DNA from: Zerene cesonia
Taxonomy: Eukaryota; Arthropoda; Insecta; Lepidoptera; Pieridae
DNA length: 64,000 nt
Assembly (NCBI RefSeq): GCF_012273895.1
Contig: NC_052104.1
Span: 8,184,001 to 8,248,000 of the forward strand
Direction of reading: 5' to 3'
Position numbers and translations under genes: made by a program. Positions 24,830 to 37,569 of the stretch are shown in pieces. Every line of letters starts with the position of its first letter. Position 1 is the stretch's first letter. The notes below the pieces were generated by a model. It saw nothing but the letters and a program-made list of their open reading frames with translations. It was not told the origin of the DNA and searched no databases.

Positions 24830-24996
24830 ACTAATAATACAAAGGGGAAAGATTTGTATGTACATACGTTTTGTAATGTTTTCACTCAAAAGTTACTGGA
24901 CCGATGTAAAAAATTCTTTTACCATTAGAGAGTTGCAACTTCACTGAGTGACAAGGCTATACATAAACCACGTGCGAACCCGGGGTGAACAGCTAG
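24830..24996 (+). mobile_element. Degenerate lepidopteran retroposon
   Basis: Has 'GTTACTGGACCGATGTAAAA', 'TTCTTTTACCATTAGAGAG' and the end GCGAACCCGGGGTGAACAGC plus TAGTAA. This is the same block order as the copies at 38885-39035 and 26225-26345. Confidence 0.6.
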
Positions 24997-26224
24997 TAAA
25001 CAATAATTGGTACTTGTGTATTTTATATATCTCATTCGTGATCCTATATTTGTTGGTGCATAACACAATTGCGCGAATAGTGATTAGTAAGCCGTAGGTA
25101 CTTATTACGAACACGTACCTATGTGTAAACAGTGCACTCGCTATCCGCCTTAAGAACCGTGTATTCGTGTTAGCGGATTTCCGAAGGTAACCTAAGGGTA
25201 GATAAACAATTCGCATCGACAATCGCATAATAATGTTACGTCGATCGTCATATCACGAGGCGAATAGTCGTGTATATTAGTATAGGGCGGACGGCATGAA
25301 CGTAGTCCCAACTTTCAAAAATTAACTAGTCATTGTAATATACCTCTCGCGTTGTCAACTCAGTCTCAACTCTCTAGAGCCTCGCTATGGGGTACCGCCT
25401 TGTTGATTCCTTATTACGGTGTTCCCTACGTCAGAAAGCGCGATCGAGAATTTGCAAAACACGTGTGGTGACATCCAGTGTCATGCGCACGCATTACATA
25501 TAGATCGAGTATTTTTATTCAAAGGGAATATGAAGAGCACAGCGATATTTCTGTTGAATTCAGTTCTCAGCTAAAAATACATGTAAAATGGATAATTGAA
25601 CTAAAATTTTAATTTATCTAATGCTAAGGCGGCGTAATAGACACATCAAAAGATCCAACCATCAGCCCGCATTAATATATTAAGAGTTATTAGTTAAGAG
25701 TTAATTAAGAGTTATTGAATTATGAATGTTCAAAATAGGTTCATAGTAGGTACTTTTCACTTGAGAATTCATGTATTTATGATATATTTACAAAAAAGTA
25801 AAAGACAAAGTTTTGTTTGAGGTCATGGTATTCTATTAAAGGACCGGATATAAAAACTTTAACTAAATAAAAATAAATAGATAAAGCCGAATTTTCACTT
25901 GAAATGATTTTCTATGAATGCGTACATATAGATGACCTATAAGCGAAAACTTCTCTAGATACAAAAAGGTAAGAAAGAAGTATTACAAGAGGCGCCACGT
26001 TACGGGTACAGTTAAATAATAAAACACAAGTACAGGTGATATAGTACATCAATTAATGGCTCGTTGATTCATAAATCACTGTGACACACCCATTTACATG
26101 TCCACCGTATCTGATAAAATATTTGATTGATTCATTAATTGTGCAGATTAGATATGGTGATAAAAGAAATGCTGGTGTCATATTATATTGCCTTTCTATA
26201 CAACTAACATAAACAAACAAGAAG

Positions 26225-26345
26225 AGAAGTTATATCTATATTTATAAAATGATAAGTTTGTTTGTGTGTTTGAACAGATTAATCTCAAGGAGAACTGGAC
26301 TGATTTAAAAAATTCATTTACCGTTGGGTATGTCCGTGATTCCTG
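26225..26345 (+). mobile_element. Truncated copy of the same retroposon type
   Basis: 'GGAGAACTGGACTGATTTAA' and 'AAATTCATTTACCGTTGGGT' match the middle of the 24830 and 38885 copies; the 3' end is missing. Confidence 0.5.
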
Positions 26346-26719
26346 GTTAAAGAAATAAACAAAATATTCAAGTTTTATTAGTACAGATTCTTCAAAATAG
26401 TTTCAGAGCAAATGAAAGGAGAAATTAACCAATCCAAGGGTGTCATAAGTTTAACGTGTTTGTCTGTTTATATGTAATATACTCAAAGTCAAACATTTAT
26501 ATTTTCAATTAAACCTCCTCTTGGAGACATGACGTCGATTAATATTTACCGTTTACATTTCTAGTGTTTACTTTTAATGTAAGACTACTCGTAATATATA
26601 AATTATACTGTGTTTATATTTCTTTATCAAGCACCTAATTTTCAACACAAAAGTGTGATTATTAATGAGATAAAATATAATAACACCTAGCTATTTTTAT
26701 AAAATATTTTTCTATGTAA

Positions 26720-26900
26720 TAGTGGGTAATTTAGCTGGTGGTTCACTGGATGGCAAACGATCACCACCTCCCACGAACATTTTTATTACGTAAGGTAGGG
26801 CTGCTAAAAATACGAGGAGCGCTTTTAAGGGGCCGATGGAAATAAAGGATTGGATTGGGTAGGGTGAGGAAAAGGATACGGGCCTGAACAACAACATTCA
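26720..26900 (+). mobile_element. Retroposon fragment, 'GGATTGG...GGGCCT' family
   Basis: Contains 'GCTGCTAAAAATACGAGGAG' followed by the block AAAGGATTGGATTGGGTAGG and the GGAAAAGGATACGGGCCTG end found in the better copies at 33420-33735 and 45451-45772. Confidence 0.5.
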
Positions 26901-28327
26901 TTCACTACAAAATGTATTAATGCTTTGAAATAAATATTAATGGCTAACTGCTTATTTCGAGCTATAATTATCGGCTTTAGTTTAATAAGTGATGCAATAA
27001 AACAATATATTTACTTAACTACCAAAATAAAATTATATAGTAAATAAAAATATCTAATCAGATTATTTATAGCCGCATGTACTTTATACTTTGCAAGATA
27101 ATAAGAATTAAAACATACAATAATTAAGCAGGTCAAAGGGTTATTTTGTTATCGAAAAACCATTTCTGTGATTTTCCTTTGAATTTTTTATACACGTGGT
27201 TTTATAGCAAGGGAAGGCTGTTTTTTTTTTGTTTTAGTGTAGTTATAGCGGATAGAAGCATAGAACCGAGGGGTCCAAGGTTCGTTTCCAAGTGGAGATT
27301 TACAATATAATTTTGGTCTTGTAGGATACGAAGATACGAAGACCCTTTATCCCCTTCTCTTTAAAGATATAGAAATTAAATCTGTTAAATAGATGCGGAT
27401 GCGGACGTTTAGGAATGATTTTTTTTATTTGTAACATTTATTACCTTAATCTGTTGGAGACAAATTGAGCCAATAAACCTCCTGAGTGTACATGTGGTAT
27501 AACGATAACGTACGGTACGATTTTCTTTTATTCGAAGATTAAACAAACCATAACATTGGTTTATATGAAATTATATATTATTGAAGAAAGTAGCGCATAT
27601 CCCTTCAATACACCCAGAGACAATAATCATAAGTATCATAAATAGCTCTGTTACGACGTGAAAGAAAGACAAAAAAAAACACACACTCGCATTTATAATA
27701 TTGGTAAGAATAACCTTCTCGATTAATTTATTTTAATATGTAATAAACGACAAATTTTGGAGAAATCACTTTTAGCACCGCCGTGTTGCGCAAGTCCAAA
27801 TCTCAATATTTTTGAAATTTATGTAAATATTATTCAGCTAATGGAAGATTTTATAGGAAAAATGTTTTAACACTGACAAATTTATATTTGTATGTAGGAG
27901 AAACCCCCAAATATATAGTAGGTACTTTACCTATGAGGAAAACCCATCTCGACACGCATAAACAAAAGAGTTCAACGTGTGCTTATTTATTAATTTTGTT
28001 TTTGGCGAATTAATTACTGATCAATAAATAATTTATGAACAATTTTGTTGTAAGATGTTCCTTAATGTACAATTTGTTTTAAAGTGGCAAAGGAAAATTT
28101 ATTGCTAGTGTTAATAATTTTTGGTGAAACAATTGCACTTAAAATTTTATTGAACTCATTAGATCTTTTTGTATATTTAAAATTAGAAAGTATTTAATCC
28201 CTTTTGCACGGCAATAAGGCTTAATTCATTATGAAGAACTAATAAATGCTATAAAGTATAGAAAATAGATTGATAATAATAGGATACAAAATAGATATAT
28301 ATTAACATTTTTTATATTATATACAGG

Positions 28328-28422
28328 TAGACTAGGCGTTGCTACGATTTGACAAAAAGACGCGGGTTCAAATCCCGCCTCGAGATCAAAGTTTTTCTAT
28401 TCTCTCAAAAAATTTCTCCTTT
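28328..28422 (+). mobile_element. tRNA-derived SINE head
   Basis: GGTTCAAATCC (28365-28375) is a good polymerase III B box inside GCGGGTTCAAATCCCGCCTC, whose 5-bp T-stem closes. It is followed by 'GATCAAAGTTTTTCTATTCT', the body shared with 62805-62834. The 5' half no longer folds as a cloverleaf. Confidence 0.65.
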
Positions 28423-28949
28423 AGATATTTATTCTACTGACTGCACCGGGGTGGTTATTTTCATTGCTGATTCTATTTATACGTCAATGTCTAATCGCAA
28501 CAAATGTTTCCGATGATTCAGAGGTTATGATATCGAGATACCTCCATTTCATAGCTTAGCATGGAAGTTTACGCTCAATAAACAATAAAAGCCATTCTGC
28601 GAATTGACATCATTCATAGATTACAGATAAAATAACAATTTAAATTATCATGACTAAAGAGTTATATACACGTGGTATTGACAATAAAATATGAATTATT
28701 GTTGTTATTATTGACATTTGGCCACGTCGCGATGTTGCAAGTATCGCGCGATTCTATTATCTCCTCTTATCGAACGAATAATGTCGATGACACGTGACAT
28801 TTCTAAGTCCCTATGTTTTATATATAACGTATATCACCTTTGGTACTTTTAAATTGTGTGATATTGTATTTAATCGTCGGACTTAGCCCATACTGATAAA
28901 CTCAAACTCAACACCCAATCATTTATTCATTCAACTAGATTTCTTATAG

Positions 28950-29152
28950 AAGCACTTTTGAATCGTCACATTACACGTTATAATATTTACCACCGGTTCA
29001 GAAGGCAGTTTCTACTGAGAAAAGCCAAAAAAAAGAGAAAAAAGAGATGTTACGCTGTAGTAGGTAAGGTAGGACTAGTAAAGGAGACATACCTAAAATT
29101 AGCATTGGAGCATAAAACCGAAGTAAAGAAGAAAATAATTCCTAAATCTTAA
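28950..29152 (+). other. Possible orphan 3' exon encoding a lysine-rich tail
   Basis: After an acceptor-like TTTCTTATAG an open frame of about 67 codons ends at TAA 29150. It is rich in Lys and Arg (KAKKKRKKR) and has no ATG upstream in frame. No partner exon is visible. It may be chance or a decayed element; I assign no function. Confidence 0.2.
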
Positions 29153-29394
29153 TAATTTAATAGATACTTACGCACTACTGTTTTTTTTATTTAATATAAA
29201 TAAAATTTTATTAATTCCAAGTCAAACTTAAAACAAGTATTCATGAATATTATTTTATATCACCAACTATCACTAATACAGTGTGTCAAAAAATGCACTT
29301 GTAAAAATACCGTTCAAAATTCCATAATCGTTAGGTTGTTGTTTCATTAGATAAAAATGAAAGAAGACAAATTTATCTTTAATTTAAATAGTAA

Positions 29395-29605
29395 TACTCC
29401 ATAGGTATATATGTTCCCACTGCATGGACAGACACTCCTATGAGGATTTAGGCTATAATCCAGCACGCTAGTCAAGTGCGGATTGGCAGTCACATATCCT
29501 CATACTTTTGAATCTTCGACATGTCGATTTCCTCACGATGTTAACCTTCACAGTTTCGACCGTTGGTGATGTGAATTGGGTACAACTCGCACGCTCGGCT
29601 GGAAG
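29395..29605 (+). mobile_element. Lepidopteran LINE fragment
   Basis: 'GTTCCCACTGCATGGACAGA', 'GTCAAGTGCGGATTGGCAGT', 'TTTCCTCACGATGTTAACCT' and the 'GTTGGTGATGTGAATTGGGT' region are successive blocks of a common moth/butterfly LINE 3' part. Confidence 0.65.
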
Positions 29606-29977
29606 CTTTTCGATTGAACTTCAGGGCCCCAACTACTATGCCACAATTGCTGTACTGGTCTAATATAACTAACTGCTGTATTTAAAAAGTGAATGTCATA
29701 AAATATTCAAGAAAGAAGATTCTTTACGCGCAGATTGCATTAAAATTGTTCGATTTTAAATTTGATCTTAAAATGTTATCATTTCTTTTTCTGCTCTCGT
29801 AAAGTTGTTCAAAGAGCACTCCTGAAATTTTTAAGGAAAACGATAAATTATTCTATACGTAAAACGCAAAAAAAAAATGCTTTTTATAAAAATGAAATAA
29901 ATACATACCTAGTCTTGCCATAAATATTGTAATAAAGAAAAAAGAAAATTGTTAACTGCAAATAACATTTATTACTT

Positions 29978-30977
29978 NNNNNNNNNNNNNNNNNNNNNNN
30001 NNNNNNNNNNNNNNNNNNNNNNNNNNNNNNNNNNNNNNNNNNNNNNNNNNNNNNNNNNNNNNNNNNNNNNNNNNNNNNNNNNNNNNNNNNNNNNNNNNNN
30101 NNNNNNNNNNNNNNNNNNNNNNNNNNNNNNNNNNNNNNNNNNNNNNNNNNNNNNNNNNNNNNNNNNNNNNNNNNNNNNNNNNNNNNNNNNNNNNNNNNNN
30201 NNNNNNNNNNNNNNNNNNNNNNNNNNNNNNNNNNNNNNNNNNNNNNNNNNNNNNNNNNNNNNNNNNNNNNNNNNNNNNNNNNNNNNNNNNNNNNNNNNNN
30301 NNNNNNNNNNNNNNNNNNNNNNNNNNNNNNNNNNNNNNNNNNNNNNNNNNNNNNNNNNNNNNNNNNNNNNNNNNNNNNNNNNNNNNNNNNNNNNNNNNNN
30401 NNNNNNNNNNNNNNNNNNNNNNNNNNNNNNNNNNNNNNNNNNNNNNNNNNNNNNNNNNNNNNNNNNNNNNNNNNNNNNNNNNNNNNNNNNNNNNNNNNNN
30501 NNNNNNNNNNNNNNNNNNNNNNNNNNNNNNNNNNNNNNNNNNNNNNNNNNNNNNNNNNNNNNNNNNNNNNNNNNNNNNNNNNNNNNNNNNNNNNNNNNNN
30601 NNNNNNNNNNNNNNNNNNNNNNNNNNNNNNNNNNNNNNNNNNNNNNNNNNNNNNNNNNNNNNNNNNNNNNNNNNNNNNNNNNNNNNNNNNNNNNNNNNNN
30701 NNNNNNNNNNNNNNNNNNNNNNNNNNNNNNNNNNNNNNNNNNNNNNNNNNNNNNNNNNNNNNNNNNNNNNNNNNNNNNNNNNNNNNNNNNNNNNNNNNNN
30801 NNNNNNNNNNNNNNNNNNNNNNNNNNNNNNNNNNNNNNNNNNNNNNNNNNNNNNNNNNNNNNNNNNNNNNNNNNNNNNNNNNNNNNNNNNNNNNNNNNNN
30901 NNNNNNNNNNNNNNNNNNNNNNNNNNNNNNNNNNNNNNNNNNNNNNNNNNNNNNNNNNNNNNNNNNNNNNNNNNNNN
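29978..30977. other. Assembly gap (1000 N)
   Basis: Exactly 1000 N in a gene-poor interval. Confidence 0.99.
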
Positions 30978-31961
30978 AATTATTAAAAGTGCATTCTCAT
31001 TTGAATCAATAAATGCTACACATATATTATATTACCGTGATATATTAGAAAGAGAAAACACTTAAAATTTTTATTCGTAGTATTCGTACCTACGATTCTA
31101 GCATACCTATTCTAGATAGTCATAAGTTTACCAAAAATTAGAAACCAATTACTTCGTATGGCCTAGATTAGTATTAGGTTATCTGCGGCTTTAAGGTATG
31201 TATAAATTTAACCTTGATAAAATCTTGAAAACCCGCGTGTATCTGGTTTTTTAAATTGCCAAAATAGATGACGATCATGTGACGCTGATTTTAATATGAC
31301 GTAGTTCATTCATAGTTCTGCCGAAATCCTAATGGAAATATTATCGTTAAATTATACAGAAAATACATATGTGACCCGTATAATCGTTTTGGTAATGATT
31401 ATTTTTCTATAGATAACAGCTTCTAGATAATGCCATAAGATGAACGATTACGGTAATTTATATATATGTAACAGGAAAAATATTTTTACTATACTGGGTG
31501 TACAATGACGTCTTAAAGCAGTACTCATTCCAGTATGAGAAAGTGATGGCGAAAGACGATCTATATAGCTATATCATTTTTTCACATAGCTTTAAGAATC
31601 ATGTATACCATCCACGTACGAAGGAAAGCGTTGAGCCAGCCACGCATAATCATTATTTTGAAAGAAGTTCAATTAAAAGGCTGTTACCAAAATAACAAGT
31701 TAAAAAAAAATAAAATGAAAATAATAAATAAATAATCAAAATCATCTTCAATCCCTCCTAATAGTTATCTTATCCCCTCCCCTCCTTATCCCCTTGCTAA
31801 TATTTTTTATCTTAATTACGTTACAATAGAGCGATTTTATGATATGATTTTTATGGCTGGTGACAGGAGGCCAAAAAATAATAAAGATTACTTTTTATCG
31901 CGGCGAAACATATATTACGAGTACATTATTCCTCGATAATTAATGGGAATTACTTTTGACA

Positions 31962-32150
31962 GCGCGGGCGAAGCTGCGGCGGCCGGAAAGGTAAAAATAT
32001 AAAATATAAATATAAATATAAATATAAATATAAATATAAATATAAATATAAATATAAATATAAATATAAATATAAATATAAATATAAATATAAATATAAA
32101 TATAAATATAAATATAAATATAAATATAAATATATATATATATAAATAAG
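31962..32150. repeat. (ATAAAT)n microsatellite abutting a retroposon end
   Basis: GCGGGCGAAGCTGCGGCGGC at 31963 is the terminal motif of a retroposon. From about 31999 to 32150 comes an almost pure ATAAAT hexamer array ending in TA repeats. The array starts at the element's tail, as expected for a retroposon-seeded microsatellite. Confidence 0.85.
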
Positions 32151-33419
32151 TAAATATTTCTACTTCCATTGTATTCTTCCACGAAAATGTAACGTAGAAG
32201 ATTTTAATATTATCTCTCTCGTGAGGGCTACGGATATAGTCAACCAACCATTTTATAACCGTGCCAAGCATTTGTCAACATTAATTTTTACTGAATTTTG
32301 TAGTTAAAGCAGAAATGCATGTCTGAAATTTGAATTGTTCAACTGTGATGTTGTTAAGATGACAGACTGACAGATGGAGGAACAAATAGACAGAAAAAGA
32401 GACACAAAATCACACACAGCAAAATTTTAATAATAGTTCTCTTGTTAAATTAATTACCCTTTGGGTATATACTGGGTAATGGGGTAGATGATGTTCATCT
32501 GTTTCACTGATCGATTTTCTTTACGGACAAGTAGGTGAGAAGCCTTCTGTGTCCTGCCAGACCGAGATATTTTTTTTACGCGTCCCCACTGTGCCAAGGA
32601 GGCGGTCCTTTCGGTACGAATCACTAAAATTCAAAATAATCTTTCAGTGTGTTAGCCTTATATTATGTCATGTTATATACCAGCCATGTTATATTCAGCC
32701 TCATTCATATTCATATACTTAATTATTTAATACTAGCATTGCTATCTTGAACATTCGACACTGATATGCTTTTCTTTAGACATCAGCAAATAATTTCATC
32801 ACTCTAAAAATGGTCTTGCGTCGACTTTGCACTACATCCGTTAATTTTTACTAATTTACAGCACTTATCACGTAATTATTTTTATCGTTCTCGTGTGACT
32901 AATGAGTGATCCGATTTAATTAAATAAAAAATATAATAAAAGATGTGGTAGACGCGTGGGACAGATAACACAGTTCGTGTATACATTTTGTATATAATTA
33001 CGTCGTGGTTTAAAATGTTTCAGTATAAAAATAGACGAAATTTTGACCCTTAATTGATAAAACGATGAATGTCTATTTTAATAAATTAAGCGCGATGAAT
33101 TTTAATAAATTAAGCGAGTTGAATCTATGTGATTGTGAATTTGATATTTTATAAATGTTAATTACCCGCGGCTATTTAGGTTTTATTACAAAAAAACAGA
33201 GTTCGGAGATTTTTAAATTATTATACTAATATTAATAGCCAAAGCATTCGCAACGTCGACATTCCGTCGTGTAAAATATATTTCATCCTTTCCCTTTCTC
33301 CCGGGTATAAAACAAATATTTTTAAGAAACACTCTTGTAATAAAAAAAAATCTTCCAGGAAATGTATTAAAAAAATTCACTCTTTATTGAGAGATAAAAA
33401 TAAATTGTATCTATACAGA

Positions 33420-33735
33420 TTATGCGCAAGGAAATTATTATCATAATTTTTTTTATGCGCCTGATGTTAAGCGCATGGGCGGTGGCCATGAACATTTTGA
33501 GAGGCATAAGGTCCATTGCAGGCCTTACGCCTCTACAAATGGATTGCCGACTTTAAATTGGGAAGGGATTAAGAAAGGATTGGTAAGAGGAATAAAGGAA
33601 AGGACGGGGAAGGGTAAGGAAAAGGGTATGGGCCTCCGGCTCCCCCACTCACCCAACGAAACACAGCAGAATGCTATTTCACGCCGGTCTTCTGTGGGGG
33701 TGTCGTACTTCCCCGGTGCGAGCGATTTACATAAT
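33420..33735 (+). mobile_element. Retroposon, 'GCATGGGCGGTGGCCATGAA' family
   Basis: Matches the inverted copy at 45451-45772 over its length: 'CATGAACATTTTGAGAGGC', 'CTCTACAAATGGATTGCCGA', 'CCCCCACTCACCCAACGAAA' and 'CGCCGGTCTTCTGTGGGGGT'. A diverged copy is at 60545-60830. Short reading frames across it are not coding. Confidence 0.7.
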
Positions 33736-34126
33736 CCTGGCGATCCTAATGGAGATAATAAGACAAGCTCGTAAAATTAGAGTATTCTCACCGATCCCTG
33801 ATAAGTTATAAAGTTTGAATTAAATCTATCTATCCTTTTAAAGTGGATAAAAATCAAATATAAAAAAGTCGGTTATATACAAAAATATATAATGCGAAGC
33901 TAATAAAAAGTCTGTTTAAAATATAACACGATAACCTCGCATGTGCAGTAGTTACTCGCCCCGACTATTGCGCCAGAGATCTGGGTTCATCATATTGCTG
34001 GAAAAATATTAGGTCATGAACCTTTAGTTTTCGTGTAGGTATTTGATGCAATATGAGAAGAAAATGTTTAAGTTTATATTAAGTGTATATTATATATTAA
34101 CAAACTGAAACATTTCTCATTTCTTC

Positions 34127-34127
<1 letters not shown>

Positions 34128-34182
<55 letters not shown>
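34128..34182. repeat. (TA)n microsatellite
   Basis: About 27 uninterrupted TA dinucleotides. Confidence 0.97.
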
Positions 34183-34185
<3 letters not shown>

Positions 34186-36204
34186 CGGAAATGTTAATTA
34201 TTTTATGAGTAAATAATACCCTGTACTCTAATTATTAATTTCATATAGGTAAATGGTCATGTTGCAATCGTTTGTGTGAGTGTTAAGAGAGATTTGACAT
34301 TTGATAATGAGATTAAAATTACTATCTTACTTATGATTTATTTTAATCTGCGTGATGAGAGGCACCTGCTTTGAGCTTATTGTTTTTATCGTGTGTGCTG
34401 AAAATGATAATTTATAGCCTGAATTCGTGGTAATTATCTCCATCGATTTTATGATAAAGTGTGCTAAATATTTTAAAACACACATTTGTATAATTTTGGT
34501 AGAAATTTAATATTTGATTTTAATAATCCATTGTAACTACAATAAGAATTTGGGCTACTAATTATTCCATCATATTTATAAAGTAATTTTTAAGAACATA
34601 TATTTAAAACGGTGTATATTTTTATGTGTGTTTCTTAATCAGCGAGACAAAATATAGATTAACAATATATTTTTATTTAGAACAATTATTTCCACGTAGT
34701 AAACTTTTGTAACCTTTGATTTTTTGCAATACGTTTAAATACAATAAATTTTATCAATAATGACGCAATTATCATGGCAACCACATCATTTAAACCTCGG
34801 GCTTTATGAGACGAAAATAATAGTATTGATTTAAATTTAGAGGTCTAAGTAACTGCTACCAAAAGGTTTGTATTTGCAATATTTTAATTTTTATTATGTT
34901 ATACATGTTTATGCGTGAGAACTCTATTTTTAAAGCATTTTAATTACCTATTTGTAAAGCACGGAAATCGGAATATACATAAGTTAGCTTATCTATAGAT
35001 TTTGATGAAATATTAATGATATGCGTTATGAATAAACGCATTTTCGAAACGCCATGCAAAAGTTTCATACTGGCATTACATAAAAGAAAATAATTTTATT
35101 TTTTAAGTTTTTGTGTAGAAGGGCCACTTTATGCTACGTGTAATCACATCAGTTCCTACTAATAACCAGAAAACGAATCTTTAATTTAAAAGTATAATTT
35201 ATCCTCATCTCAGTTTCTGAAATAAACTAATCGTATGTGACGCAAATCGTACGATTTTACAATTCTCAAAGAATCAGGGTACTACATTTATTACGTTGAT
35301 AAGCGGACCAAGTTAACGTGTTAAGTTGGTTTATCTCCGGCTGTGTGTACGTGATAACTTATTTTATAAAAACTTAACATTATCATTAAGTTACACTACA
35401 CTTTATATATCATGTAATTAAATTGATGTTATAGTTATCCAGTCTAATTCGGCGATAGTTAGTGCTCATCTGAAAATGTTTCTTTAGTTGGAATCACAGT
35501 TGTGTACGATTCCTAGTTAACACATCCTAGTTACATAAATAAAATAGTAGAATTTATTACTAAGAAGGGGTGGTTTAGGTTTAGAACGATATGAGGGATG
35601 TATATATACAAACTCTATTCATTTCTAAATGCATGTATACACATATATTTTTTATGAATAAGGCTTGACCATTATCTCGCTTACTGGTAAGTGAAGATAT
35701 GGTATGGTATACGACCCTTAAAATGTACTCGAAAATAGATTGTTTTTTTTATAAATAGATTTGAATATTATTGCACGTGAACTCACACACTTAACATTAT
35801 AATCTATTTAGATAATTTTTATAGCTTCTATACTGTAAATAGAAACAAACTCTCAACTTTGACAACATTGTATTGGATTTGCGATAAGGAAGGCAATTTC
35901 TCTTTGACAGTACGCAAATAATTTGTACTTACCCAAAGTTGGGGAACTACGGATTATTCGATTTTTTTATCAGATTTAAAAGGCGAATAATGAGTTATAT
36001 AATATACACTTCATTTTGACTGTCTATCCGTGATAACGCTCTCTGATAAATATCAATGTAAATTAGAAGAAATGCAGTAGTTTTTTGAATTATTTATCTC
36101 TAATTAGCATTAATCAATAAAAATTACATGTTGATAAAAGATGACACAATTGCTAACTCTCTCATAGTCGCAGTGACAAGAATTTCGGTCAGGTATAGTG
36201 TTAA

Positions 36205-36479
36205 CTGACATTGCTCTCAGAATATCAAAATTGAAATGGCAGTGGGCAGGCCACATAGCTCGCAGGACGGATGCTCGTTGGGGTATACAGGTCCTAGAAT
36301 GGCGACCACGAACCGGCCGGCGCGCTGTTGGACGCCCTCCCACAAGGTGGTCGGATGATATAGTCAGAATAGCTGGACGCAGATGGATGAACAAAGCCAA
36401 GGACCGGAAATTGTGGCACATTTTGGGGGAGGCCTATGTCCAGCAGTGGACTGATTCGGGCTGAATGGATGGATGGATG
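36205..36479 (+). mobile_element. 5'-truncated non-LTR retrotransposon with target duplication
   Basis: Encodes the C-terminal end of a LINE endonuclease-reverse transcriptase: WQWAGHIARRTDARWG, GRPPTRWSDDI and LGEAYVQQWTDSG are hallmarks of this tail. It stops at 36462-36464 (TGA) and is followed by a (GGAT)n tail. The 10-base repeat ATAGTGTTAA flanks it (36195-36204 and 36480-36489), so the copy is a short, truncated insertion. No reverse transcriptase core is present, so it is inactive. Confidence 0.85.
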
Positions 36480-37442
36480 ATAGTGTTAAAGATTATTTTG
36501 TTTAAGGATCAATTTACACATGAGACAACTTTAATATATTTTTTGATAATGTCTCTCTTTTAATTAGAACATGAAATTGCTACATGGATTAAAACTATCT
36601 TCATATCTTTTTAGGTCATTGACGTCATAAAATTATTAATTTATATACCTAAATTTTTACATGAGAAGGTTTTGAGTTTTTATTTGGATTCTTTCCAGGA
36701 AACATAAAGTGATAATTATGCATAATAGGTATAGTTTTTAACCCACATAGATAAAGTGCCCAGTATGATCACCAAGGTTTAAGTATCATTGACCCAAATC
36801 AATTTGTTACGAGGTGCTCGTCTATGATATAGACGTGATTGACAGATAACGAATAATGTAATATTCCAATTATTTCGTAATAACCACTAATTAATTGTTA
36901 TCTGTGCAATTTAAACATGGAAACAAGGTTCATAGCTCGGATTCCTGAGCTTCGTAGACATAATCTGTGCGCGCATTTTGGCGCCAATTTTTTTCTGATC
37001 TTTCAATAGATTAAGCATTTTCTTTTGCAGTGGTTTAATATTTTATCAAAGAATGATCAAATGTGTTACATTTTACATTTTAAGAATGTATTGTGAAAAA
37101 TACCACATTTCCATGTTCGCAACAAATTTCCAGTTTGTTTCTTTACTTTGTGTAGCTTAATATTTAAAAAAGACATATTACCGTCTATCCTGTCTTTAAA
37201 CTTGAAGTTTAAATACAATCTGTTTTATGAACTGACACGACAAAAAACTCCTTTATCAATAAAGTTATCACAACTTTTATTAATAAAATTTCATACCCCG
37301 GATTTACGAGACGCGCTACCATAACCTACCTACAAATTGATAATTTTACTACAATGAATAAAATGACATTGAAGCTCAGTCATCGAACTTTACTATCTCA
37401 ATTTGGCGGGTTATCATGCACGCGCGCGATAACCTTGCCACC

Positions 37443-37507
37443 TATATAAAACTGGGCATCTTAACTCGATCTTCAGTATACATTCAACACGCAATCGATA
37501 AAGTTCT
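37443..37507 (+). promoter_or_regulatory. TATA + initiator + DPE core promoter of the peptide gene
   Basis: TATATAAA at 37443-37450, arthropod initiator TCAGT at 37473-37477 (A at 37475 as +1), and AGTTCT at 37502-37507, which fits the DPE consensus RGWYVT exactly at +28 to +33. The TATA box begins about 32 bases upstream of +1. Upstream, TTATCA (near 37412) and GATAAC (near 37429) are GATA-factor-like sites. This focused promoter contrasts with the TATA-less starts of the housekeeping genes. Confidence 0.7.
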
Positions 37508-37569
37508 ATGAATAACGCACAATCGCGATAGTGAAAGCAATAGTTGATACACTATTTACAAACATCAAG

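Larger units (their letters stand above)
20111..28949. other. Gene-poor interval downstream of the zinc-finger gene
   Basis: AT-rich DNA with no coding exon I can support; short ATG-started frames here lack family signals and codon bias. It contains a SINE tail (20701-20753), degenerate retroposons (24830-24996, 26225-26345, 26720-26900) and a tRNA-like SINE head (28328-28422). Confidence 0.5.
30978..37400. other. Gene-poor interval before the peptide gene
   Basis: No supported coding exon apart from the LINE remnant at 36205-36479. It holds a hexanucleotide microsatellite, a TA microsatellite and a retroposon at 33420-33735. The rest is AT-rich and without recognisable features. Confidence 0.5.

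Noticed and set aside
28328..28400. A tRNA gene
   Set aside because: Only the T-arm/B-box half is intact; acceptor, D and anticodon arms do not pair. It is a SINE head.
31915..32271. Minus-strand frames of repeating Ile-Phe or Ile-Tyr
   Set aside because: They are translations of the ATAAAT microsatellite, not genes.
33475..33774. 99-residue frame at 33475
   Set aside because: It lies inside a retroposon family with diverged, frame-disrupted copies at 45451 and 60545.
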